From: Candidatus Aenigmatarchaeota archaeon
Lineage (GTDB): Archaea; EX4484-52; GLR71
DNA length: 13,884 nucleotides
NCBI GenBank assembly: GCA_023134675.1
Contig: JAGLUQ010000009.1
Span: 1-13,884 of the forward strand
Direction of reading: 5' to 3'
Below are positions 5,829 to 13,462 of this stretch, one piece after another. The position numbers were made by a program, and so were the translations under genes. Below the pieces are notes generated by a model, which was not told the origin of the DNA, did no database searches, and saw nothing but the letters and a program-made list of their open reading frames with translations. The first letter of the stretch is position 1. Each line of letters opens with the position of its first letter.

Positions 5829-5847
5829 TTTTTCTGTTCTTATCTTA
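5829..5847 (+). terminator. Possible T-rich terminator after tRNA-Pro
   Basis: A run of five T's directly follows the discriminator base and is followed by further T-rich sequence. Archaeal termination often uses such runs without a hairpin. The rest of 5848-5943 contains no gene that I can see. Confidence 0.4.
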
Positions 5848-5943
5848 AAAAATCAGCAATCCTGCCTGATTTATACAGGTATGTTATGTTCTTGATGATT
5901 TTGCAACAAAACCGAATTAAGTTATTGCACTGTACAAGTAATC

Positions 5944-5950
5944 TATATAT
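5944..5950 (+). promoter_or_regulatory. TATA box for the giant surface protein gene
   Basis: TATATAT is centred about 36 nt before the ATG at 5983, predicting a start site near 5973 and a leader of about 10 nt. A weak Shine-Dalgarno-like AGGTTG lies 2 nt before the ATG. Confidence 0.45.
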
Positions 5951-5982
5951 GAAACTTCTGCACAAATAAGTAGCAGGTTGTA

Positions 5983-8900
5983 ATGTCTAGGTCCGGATTG
6001 CTGTTTGCATTAAGTATTGTACTGTCTTTATCAGTTATTCTTTATAGTCCTATAATTGGTTACGATGTTCATGCAGTAAATTTGACAGCAGAAACAACAA
6101 TTAATTCTCCTTTATATGGAATAAACATCAACCAGAGTGATCAATTTAAAATTACATTTCTTTCACAAAGTGATTATTCTCTAAAAAATATGACAATATA
6201 TATCCCTCCAAACAACGAGACCTCAACAGATAATGAGCCATATTTTATTGTTGATAACAGTTCTAATTTTTCAGAGTGCTCTACTGGTATGTATTGTGAT
6301 ACTACTGCTATAACTTTTGCAGATTCTGCAGGTTATGTGAATGGAAAGGTTGTAAATTTTACATTTTATAGTAGAACTTTTGATTATGGTGCAAATATAG
6401 AAATATCCTTCGACGCAACCCCCATAAACACACAGACAAAACTCTACACCAACTGGACCGGAATGATAGATACTGATATCTATTCAACCGAAACCTCACT
6501 GGTAATAAACCCCCCTTACCTCACACTTTTAGATGATGCATTATCCTATAATTACACAAGAACAGCCTATGTCGGAGACAATCACAGTTTGGAAGACCTT
6601 AGTGTTGCAAATCTGGGTTCTGGACACGCCTACAATGTCACAGCGACAGCCAAAAACCTTACAGATAATGTGGAAATACTTTTTGATGAAACTATATTTA
6701 TCGTTGAATCTATGGGTTCAGGGAGGATTTACTTCAACTGGACCATAAACGCAAAGACACTAGGAACTTCAAACATATCAATAACAGTCCAGGACCAGAC
6801 CGGCGACTACAACGACACGATAAATGTCACGATAGATGTTGTAAACCTCACAGTCACCTCTTCTGTCCTTCAACAGAATCCAAATATCGGTGAAATGATA
6901 ACAATCGTAGCAAACATAACAGGCAACGCATCAGATCTTCTGCAAGATTTCACATATATCTATGCAAATATAACCTACGATGCAATAAATATTACATCTG
7001 GCAATGTAGAAAACTTTACAGAAGAAATATGCACAAACTATGATTTCACAAAAAATGACACATTATGCGGAAAAGACTACACAGTATTCACTTGCGACTA
7101 CATACCTGAAAGATCAGGCCTCTACAACCTGACAATATCGGCCACAGATGCATACATCGCTTTTAACGGAACAGATTATATAACAAAATACAAGACATCA
7201 ATAAACACATCCAACTTCACAGTCGCCTTCGGAAATATCAATATCACAAAGACATTCGCAATGATGCCGTCAGTCAACGAAACTTTTGACACAAAGAAAG
7301 GTTTCTGGCAGTATGGTGAGGATAATACAGATACTGCATGGCTCTTCAACACATCAGGAAGTATTATGGAAAAGAAAAAGATAGGATATCCTGATGTGAA
7401 TCTTCTGGAAGCCCTCCCGCCCAGCAAAGACTTCTACATGGAAGTTGATATAAAAGATATTAACCCGCAGGTAGGGTTAGTCTTCAGGGACAATGGGACG
7501 ACAAATTATAAATTTTATTATGCAAATGACTATTTTCTTATTACTGAAGGGGTTAATATTTTATCATACGTTGAGTATGAAATAAATGTTTCAGAAATCC
7601 AAAAATTATCAGTATATGCAATAGGGAATGAATTTATATGTCTTGTGGATGATGAAGTTGTCATCCATACCTTCGACAATGATCCAATAGAATACGGCAA
7701 GGTCGGTCTGTTCTCTAAAGAGACAGCAACATTCGACAATTTCACAATCTACAACATCCTTGAGCCGGAAAAAGGTATTCTCCTCAACCAGACATTCAGA
7801 ATGCACTCTTTCGCAGACATCCTTGACGGCGACATCTGGGGGCCTGTGAACATTTCCATGTCATTGAACGATTCAAAGATAATCAATACATCCGATTTGA
7901 CTTTCATAGATGGCGCGAATGTTACAGTAAACAAAACCATGATAATAACCTGGGATCTTGAGACAGAAACTCTCGGAGATATAAACATGACTATAAACAT
8001 CACACCTGCACACGGCACATCCGATACAAAAGACCTGAACGCGACAATCGTGCCATTGCTTGCATACCCGAACAATACTGTCATAAACTACAACGACCCT
8101 CAACTCCTTATCATAAATGTCACAGGTTTCGGTCCGTCTTTAGAAGGTGAGGATGGGATGTTTTCCGCAACATTCCAACAGCAGTACAGGTCTTATGGGG
8201 AGGGTACTGATCATTTTAATTTTGACTCTGACCTTTCAGACATAAGTAACAATCATTATGTATATAGTTGGTCATATATATGGACATCTATGTCGGGCAT
8301 CTATGACCTTTCATTCACAATGGAAAACCTCTACAGCAAGAGCATCTCAAACACGACTGAATCCTTCTTTGTCAATTACGGAATCTTAGATATATTAGTC
8401 GGTACAAATATTATAACGATAAAGGGTGGGGGGTATGATGAACAGTCTGCAATAATCATAGCTAATAATGGTGATGTAAGAAACATAACTCTGAATTTCA
8501 CATCTTTTAATACTACAGTTATCAATATATCGTCAACAGATACAATAAATCGAACTGAAGATCATCTGATGTCAGGAAAGAATAAAGAATATTTCTGGAA
8601 CATTTCTGCAATTTCAGAAGGCTTATCAAATGTGACAGTAAAAGGATCAGCACTTTTTGGAAATGTTTTGATCGCTCAAAATCATACAATAAATGTGACT
8701 CTTGCTGATGATACAGAAGCACCAAAGGTCAGCAATGTTTCAATTGAATATGATATCATAAATCTCAAGGAAAATATCACGATCTATGCGAAAATAACAG
8801 ATAACTATGCGGTCGATAAAGCAATAGTGCAGGTATTTTATCCTAATCTTTCTGGTTATTCTGAAAATTATACAATGTCGTCCACTTATTCCGAAGATAA

Positions 8901-11067
8901 CACATATTATTCAATTTTTTCAAATGCAACATTAATCACGAATGATACTGAATTATATAGGATTAAGATATATGCAAATGATTCTGCAAGCTTTATGAAC
9001 GCTTCAGACAACAAGACAACTTTCAACACCACAAACATATACCAGATAAATTACACATTAAATCACATCCTCTTCAATCGCGGCGAGACTGCAGAGACAA
9101 CACTCTCAATCCTTACAGTCAACAACAACACGATAGATAATTACAACCTTACCATGCTCATGAAAAAGTCAGGAGAAGAGAATGACACAACCCTTCTTCC
9201 AAACAACATGACGACAGGATACAATTACACGATAGATGCATTAGATTCGACAGGAACATACAATTTCAGCATGAATGTCTCAAAAAACGGCAACACTGCA
9301 AACATCTCCGGCAACTTTTCGGTGAGTAATCAGCTATCTCTTTCGTTTGAGCAGCCGACCGAAAACTTTCAGACACAACAGCCCCTTGCATGGCTGTATG
9401 ACTATTCAAGTCCGGAGATAAAGGTTTTCAATGCCAGAGGCGAACAGCTATACTGGGGACTTTATGTTGAAATAACATGCGCACAGCCATCTCTCCCACT
9501 GATGTATGATGGAAGTGGAATATATTATGTGGATACAGATACAGAAGCATGCCTGATGCCTTCTTTTGAAGGTCCTTTCGATATCCTTGCATTTACAAAT
9601 GACTCATACAACAACACAGGCAGTTCAAGCATAACAATGACTCTTACATATGGTAGTGGTGGTAGCACAGGAGGCGACGATTCCACCCCATCATCTTCAT
9701 CACCACCCGCGAATTTCCCTCCGCAATCAGATCCTGTGAATTACACAGGCCTGGAAAAGAGAAGCGAATTCTTTTTCAATATAGACCAAAAAGACATAAG
9801 CATAATGCAGGGTGAAAATGTAGAGATCATAGCAAACCTTGACAACACAGGCGACTACGACCTTAACATATCAATCACTTACACTTCCGGCTGCTGCGAT
9901 ATAGGTATAGATGAATCATACTTTGTCAAGGCAAAGAACAAGCAGTCTATTGAAATAGCAATCTCATCAAAGCTTTCAGAAAGCCCCGAATCCTACAAGC
10001 TCAAGATAATAGCATCTGAAGGCGACATAGAGAAAGAGGAGACTGTCAGCATACGCATCGAGAAAAACCCGTTCCTGACAACTCTTGAATATCAGGAGAC
10101 TGATTTAAACCGGCTGGAACATCTTGTCAATGCTTTAAGTATTGTAGGTATAGATGTGACGTCCTATCTTGAAAATATAGAGTTTTCAAAAGACCTCATA
10201 AACACGGCAAGGCAGGCTGTAGCATCAAATGATTTGCAGTCACTGGAATCTGCAACAGCCCAGCTTGCAGAGACTCTGGACGATCTTGACCGGAAGACAA
10301 CAGAACAGGAACGGCTCAGATGGATTCTTGAGAACAAGTACAACCTCGCAGGCTTTATATTCTCTATGATAGTCTTCCTTTTCATCTTCAAGAGCTACAT
10401 GCTCTCCTTTATCCTCATGAGCCTTGAACTCCAGCAATTGAAATCAAAAGAGTTCCGCCTTGCAGCAGAGGAGAAGTCCACAGAGAAAGAATATTTCACA
10501 AGAGTTATAGATAAAGAGACATTCAATAAGATAATAACAGAGAAACATAAGCAGCTGACAGATATAAGAACCCGCATAATACATATCAAAAAATCCCTGA
10601 AAAAACTTATCCACGGGCAACGCCTAAAAGCCGAAGACCTGGAACGATACAGGATAAAGAAAGATACTAAGGAAAAGATTAAGAAAAAATCTATGTTCAG
10701 GCTGCCTGAAATCCCTTCGCTTAAAAGTATTATAAAATCAAAGATTCATATAGGCTCACACGCAAAAGAGCAGGTAAGCAATCTGAACATGCCTGTTGAC
10801 ATGGCAGGCAAGAGTCCGGTATCACCGCAAGCACAGGGCCCTATGCAGATGCCTGCATCAAATCTTCAGCAGCAGGCACAGAAAAAGTCCACAACCTCTG
10901 TACCGCCTCAGCAGTCTGCATTTCCACAGAGAACACCTCAACAGCAGCCAAAGGAGAAAATACTCGGCAACGAGATGCGAAAAATATATGGAGAAACAGG
11001 GCCTACAGAACAGCCAAAAGAGTCTTTCGCAGACATAAAGAAGAAAGTCAACAACATATTTGACTAA
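5983..11067 (+). CDS. Giant sequon-rich type I surface protein
   Basis: This 1694-residue protein opens with a signal peptide (hydrophobic 5-25, possible cleavage after VHA at about 31). A long extracellular region rich in N-x-S/T sequons follows (about 78 by hand count between residues 33 and 1295), with beta-rich Ig/CARDB-like modules. Residues about 427-592 look like a concanavalin/LamG-like jelly roll (W...F..., F..D...YKFYY, KVGLFS, F.NF.IY). A serine/proline/glycine linker (about 1223-1251) leads to a NEW3/CARDB-like beta domain (about 1263-1364) and a helical stalk. One transmembrane segment lies at about 1453-1482, with an internal lysine. A strongly basic coiled-coil tail and a P/Q-rich disordered segment follow, ending in SFADIKKKVNNIFD. 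The likely role is a glycosylated adhesin, S-layer-associated or signalling surface protein. No catalytic motif is seen. The KaiC-like ATPase follows 60 bp downstream. Confidence 0.9.
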   Translation: MSRSGLLFALSIVLSLSVILYSPIIGYDVHAVNLTAETTINSPLYGININQSDQFKITFLSQSDYSLKNMTIYIPPNNETSTDNEPYFIVDNSSNFSECSTGMYCDTTAITFADSAGYVNGKVVNFTFYSRTFDYGANIEISFDATPINTQTKLYTNWTGMIDTDIYSTETSLVINPPYLTLLDDALSYNYTRTAYVGDNHSLEDLSVANLGSGHAYNVTATAKNLTDNVEILFDETIFIVESMGSGRIYFNWTINAKTLGTSNISITVQDQTGDYNDTINVTIDVVNLTVTSSVLQQNPNIGEMITIVANITGNASDLLQDFTYIYANITYDAINITSGNVENFTEEICTNYDFTKNDTLCGKDYTVFTCDYIPERSGLYNLTISATDAYIAFNGTDYITKYKTSINTSNFTVAFGNINITKTFAMMPSVNETFDTKKGFWQYGEDNTDTAWLFNTSGSIMEKKKIGYPDVNLLEALPPSKDFYMEVDIKDINPQVGLVFRDNGTTNYKFYYANDYFLITEGVNILSYVEYEINVSEIQKLSVYAIGNEFICLVDDEVVIHTFDNDPIEYGKVGLFSKETATFDNFTIYNILEPEKGILLNQTFRMHSFADILDGDIWGPVNISMSLNDSKIINTSDLTFIDGANVTVNKTMIITWDLETETLGDINMTINITPAHGTSDTKDLNATIVPLLAYPNNTVINYNDPQLLIINVTGFGPSLEGEDGMFSATFQQQYRSYGEGTDHFNFDSDLSDISNNHYVYSWSYIWTSMSGIYDLSFTMENLYSKSISNTTESFFVNYGILDILVGTNIITIKGGGYDEQSAIIIANNGDVRNITLNFTSFNTTVINISSTDTINRTEDHLMSGKNKEYFWNISAISEGLSNVTVKGSALFGNVLIAQNHTINVTLADDTEAPKVSNVSIEYDIINLKENITIYAKITDNYAVDKAIVQVFYPNLSGYSENYTMSSTYSEDNTYYSIFSNATLITNDTELYRIKIYANDSASFMNASDNKTTFNTTNIYQINYTLNHILFNRGETAETTLSILTVNNNTIDNYNLTMLMKKSGEENDTTLLPNNMTTGYNYTIDALDSTGTYNFSMNVSKNGNTANISGNFSVSNQLSLSFEQPTENFQTQQPLAWLYDYSSPEIKVFNARGEQLYWGLYVEITCAQPSLPLMYDGSGIYYVDTDTEACLMPSFEGPFDILAFTNDSYNNTGSSSITMTLTYGSGGSTGGDDSTPSSSSPPANFPPQSDPVNYTGLEKRSEFFFNIDQKDISIMQGENVEIIANLDNTGDYDLNISITYTSGCCDIGIDESYFVKAKNKQSIEIAISSKLSESPESYKLKIIASEGDIEKEETVSIRIEKNPFLTTLEYQETDLNRLEHLVNALSIVGIDVTSYLENIEFSKDLINTARQAVASNDLQSLESATAQLAETLDDLDRKTTEQERLRWILENKYNLAGFIFSMIVFLFIFKSYMLSFILMSLELQQLKSKEFRLAAEEKSTEKEYFTRVIDKETFNKIITEKHKQLTDIRTRIIHIKKSLKKLIHGQRLKAEDLERYRIKKDTKEKIKKKSMFRLPEIPSLKSIIKSKIHIGSHAKEQVSNLNMPVDMAGKSPVSPQAQGPMQMPASNLQQQAQKKSTTSVPPQQSAFPQRTPQQQPKEKILGNEMRKIYGETGPTEQPKESFADIKKKVNNIFD

Positions 11068-11078
11068 TGATGCTCATC

Positions 11079-11086
11079 TATAAATA
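11079..11086 (+). promoter_or_regulatory. TATA box for the KaiC-like ATPase gene
   Basis: TATAAATA lies about 46 nt before the ATG at 11128, giving a predicted start site near 11109. This gene therefore probably has its own promoter and is not only read through from the surface protein gene. The predicted start site coincides with an in-frame TTG at 11110. Confidence 0.5.
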
Positions 11087-11127
11087 TAGAAAAAACAAAG
11101 AGATACATATTGAACGGTGCAGTAAAT

Positions 11128-11850
11128 ATGGAAAGAGTAACGACAGGCATTAATGGTTTTGACGACAAGCTGGAAGGGGGTTTCGTGCCGGGATCCGTAG
11201 TTCTCATAGCCGGTAAGGCAGGCACCTGCAAGACACTCTTCTCGGCAAGCTTCATATATGAAGGCGTGAACAGGAACGAGCCAGGAGTATACATAACTAC
11301 AGAGGAGATGGAAAGCGAGATAAAGAATGACTTGATGTCTGTTTTCGGCTGGGATTTCTCCGCCCTTGAGCAGAAAGGCATCATAAATTTTATGTCTATA
11401 AAGCCTATATACCCGGACAAGGTCCTGGGTGATGCCGACCTGGCAAAGATAAGCAAGTTTTACACTTATGATATATCAAAGAAGATAATAGCGGCAGTGA
11501 AGGCTGTAGGTGCCAAGCGCCTTGTATTGGATTCTATATCAATCTTTGAGATGTTCATCAAGGACAAGTATCTGGCAAAGATATCTCTCATGACACTTTT
11601 GGAAGAGCTTAGGAAGACAGGTGTCACTACAATAATCACAGGCGAGATTCCCGAGACAAGCGATGGCCTCAGCAGGAACGAGATAGTTGAATATCTTGCA
11701 GACGGCGTCATGAAACTTGAGTTCGTGCCTGTATCAGAAGACTTCAAGAGAACAGTAACCATAAGAAAGATGCGGCGTACAAACCACTCAAGCGAGATAC
11801 ATCCTTTCGAGTTCGACAAGCAGGGCTTAAGTATTGTCAAGATCAAGTGA
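11128..11850 (+). CDS. Single-domain KaiC/RAD55-like RecA-fold ATPase
   Basis: This 240-residue cytosolic ATPase has one KaiC-type domain. Visible motifs are TTGINGFDDKLEGGFVPGS at 5-23, Walker A GKAGTCKT at 29-36, the paired glutamates E59-E60 after YITT (catalytic position in KaiC), Walker B RLVLDS at 131-136, and the KaiC signature RKMRRTNHSSEIHPFEF at 213-229. Single-domain archaeal relatives include RAD55-type ATPases and the archaellum regulator ArlH/FlaH, but no other archaellum gene is present here. ATG at 11128 is chosen because GGTG lies 11 nt upstream; an in-frame TTG at 11110 would give six extra residues on a leaderless mRNA. Its position beside a surface protein with a cytoplasmic tail suggests a partner or signalling role. 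The gene ends in GTTTTTTC just past the stop, a possible terminator. Confidence 0.92.
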   Translation: MERVTTGINGFDDKLEGGFVPGSVVLIAGKAGTCKTLFSASFIYEGVNRNEPGVYITTEEMESEIKNDLMSVFGWDFSALEQKGIINFMSIKPIYPDKVLGDADLAKISKFYTYDISKKIIAAVKAVGAKRLVLDSISIFEMFIKDKYLAKISLMTLLEELRKTGVTTIITGEIPETSDGLSRNEIVEYLADGVMKLEFVPVSEDFKRTVTIRKMRRTNHSSEIHPFEFDKQGLSIVKIK

Positions 11851-11896
11851 GTTTTTTCATGCTCCTGAAGGCGCATGTGCTTAAACTAGATATTCT

Positions 11897-12412
11897 CTAC
11901 ATTTTTTTGTTTTTAGATATTTTATATTCTTGTTTAATTTTAAAAAGATTTTCTAAATATTCTGAAATTTGGTCGCATGTTCTGTTTAGTTTTGTTATTT
12001 CTCTTAAATATTTTAATAATTCCTCTTCATTCTCAGGCTTCAACGCCTCATTCTGTAATTCTTCTTTTTTATCTTGAGCAGCGTTGTAATCCTTAAGTGC
12101 ACTAGCATATGCATCTTTTGCTTCTTCACCTGATATATCTTCCTTTATGATATATTTGGATTGATCAGTATCATCTGATACCTCTTTTTTAGGGCCGGTA
12201 TATGTTTTTTTATCAACTTTATCAAGTAGGCCCCCCGCATTAAGGGGTATATTGTTTAAAGGAACTTTTCTCCCCTCTTCTTCACTGCCTTTTCCTGAAA
12301 AAATTCCAAGAAATCTGCGGCCATATCCACCGTCATCCTTCTTCTTCTCATACCCTAAAGATATCATCATAAACACAGATGCAAAACCGATCAAAACCAT
12401 GAACTCAATCAT
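11897..12412 (-). CDS. MIEF-type single-span protein with coiled-coil tail (paralogue C)
   Basis: This 171-residue protein has an N-terminal helix (MIEFMVLIGFASVFMMISLG, 1-20), then YEKKKDDGGYGRR, a flexible linker and a charged helical domain containing EEAKDAYASALKDYNAAQDKK (split here: EEAK, DY, AA, KK are shared with paralogue B). Basic residues after the helix predict a cytoplasmic C-terminus. The start is ATG at 12412, 5 nt after a clear GAGGTGA ribosome-binding site at 12424-12418; the in-frame GTG at 12421 lies inside that site. It is the last of three tandem paralogues, 15 bp after B, and converges with the ATPase gene. No enzymatic motif is visible. Confidence 0.8.
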   Translation of the reverse strand: MIEFMVLIGFASVFMMISLGYEKKKDDGGYGRRFLGIFSGKGSEEEGRKVPLNNIPLNAGGLLDKVDKKTYTGPKKEVSDDTDQSKYIIKEDISGEEAKDAYASALKDYNAAQDKKEELQNEALKPENEEELLKYLREITKLNRTCDQISEYLENLFKIKQEYKISKNKKM

Positions 12413-12427
12413 ATCTTTCACCTCAAA

Positions 12428-12946
12428 TCATACAGGTGCATGTGCTGGTTCGACATGTTTTCTTAGGTCAGGAGTTGTATCTATTTTTGCTTCATTCGCA
12501 CTTTCATGTTTTTTGACTATTACTCCAAGAAGTTTACCATAGCCCTCAAGCACTTCAAGTTGTTTGTTAACCAATCCTATATTCAATTTATATCCATGTA
12601 TCTTGGTTACAGCACGTTCTCTATTCACTCTGATCATTGTTTGGCTTGTCTCATTCTCAGCATATTCTTTGAACTTAGATTTAACAGATTCTATTTGTTT
12701 TTCAATAACTTTCTTTTTATTTTCTGCAGCCAAATATTCTCTTGCGATATCTTTGAAAAGCGTTTTTGCTTCATCATAAGGCATACCTGGACTGATTATA
12801 TGCCCTTTATATGTTATTGCATCTTCTGCAACTTCCTGTTTTTTTCCTATCGTATTGTTGTATTTATCTTTTAATCCGCTTAGAAACCCAAGCGACATCA
12901 TCGCAAAAACAGAAGCCAGACCTAAAAGCATAACAAATTCAATCAT
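12428..12946 (-). CDS. MIEF-type single-span protein with coiled-coil tail (paralogue B)
   Basis: The protein has 172 residues. The anchor MIEFVMLLGLASVFAMMSLG (1-20) is nearly the same as in paralogue C. The C-terminal part is a long charged helix (about 55-150) with YDEAKTLF...EYLAAENKK, aligning to the EEAK...DY.AA..KK segment of C, so the two are homologous over more than the anchor. The protein ends in VEPAHAPV, loosely like the end of paralogue A. The start is ATG at 12946, with GGAGTG upstream; the GTG at 12955 overlaps the stop region of A. Spacing to A is 5 bp, so translation is probably coupled. Predicted membrane-anchored with the coiled coil in the cytoplasm; function unknown. Confidence 0.8.
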   Translation of the reverse strand: MIEFVMLLGLASVFAMMSLGFLSGLKDKYNNTIGKKQEVAEDAITYKGHIISPGMPYDEAKTLFKDIAREYLAAENKKKVIEKQIESVKSKFKEYAENETSQTMIRVNRERAVTKIHGYKLNIGLVNKQLEVLEGYGKLLGVIVKKHESANEAKIDTTPDLRKHVEPAHAPV

Positions 12947-12951
12947 ATCAT

Positions 12952-13437
12952 TCACACTCCGTGAGGATGTCCTTTCTTATGGTAAACAGGTTCCACATCT
13001 TTTCCTTCTTCCCACGCTTTCATAATATCATCCAGATTGTCAGGTATCTCTTGTTCTTTATTTTTATCATATTCTGGATCATTTGCATTCAATTCAGCCA
13101 GAATCTCCTCTTCAGATGGTGGTGTCTTATTGCCATAGTTATGTTTACTCAAAATGCCAATAATATCATCAGCATGCGCATCCTGTTCAGCACGTTTCTG
13201 TTCAAGTCTGGCAGTTTCCTTATCTATCATAGCCTGAGTAGTTTCTATCCTGCCCATACCCTCTATAATAGAAGATCCTTCATATCCATGACCTTGTGTC
13301 TTTTTTCCGCCATCTAAAACCCTTCTAAAAAGTCTGCCGACATATCCACCATCATCATTCTTATTCGAATACCCCAAAGACAGCATCACAAACACAGATG
13401 ATGCTGCGATAAGAACCATAAACAAAGCAATTTCCAT
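12952..13437 (-). CDS. MIEF-type single-span protein (paralogue A)
   Basis: The protein has 161 residues. It begins MEIALFMVLIAASSVFVMLSLG, then YSNKNDDGGYVGRLFRR, closely matching the juxtamembrane motif SLGY..K.DDGGY.GR.F of paralogue C. The rest is polar, with a predicted helix at about 75-105 and an acidic region before a histidine-rich end (HKKGHPHGV). ATG at 13437 is chosen: an upstream in-frame ATG at 13491 would overlap the preceding gene and put charged residues before the membrane helix, and GAGTGG lies about 7 nt before the chosen start. First of three tandem genes, 25 bp after the helical protein gene. Function unknown. Confidence 0.8.
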   Translation of the reverse strand: MEIALFMVLIAASSVFVMLSLGYSNKNDDGGYVGRLFRRVLDGGKKTQGHGYEGSSIIEGMGRIETTQAMIDKETARLEQKRAEQDAHADDIIGILSKHNYGNKTPPSEEEILAELNANDPEYDKNKEQEIPDNLDDIMKAWEEGKDVEPVYHKKGHPHGV

Positions 13438-13462
13438 AACAATCCACTCAAAATATTTATCT

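Noticed and set aside
5892..5898. C-box of a C/D guide RNA (TTGATGA)
   Set aside because: The first base does not fit RTGATGA and no D box (CTGA) lies at a suitable distance.
11128..11850. Archaellum ArlH/FlaH
   Set aside because: It is a KaiC-domain protein, but it has intact catalytic glutamates and none of the other arl genes is in the window.
11897..13437. Pilin or archaellin genes
   Set aside because: The glutamate-plus-helix start is pilin-like, but no class III leader with a charged segment and a glycine before the cleavage site is present, nor a peptidase or assembly ATPase gene.
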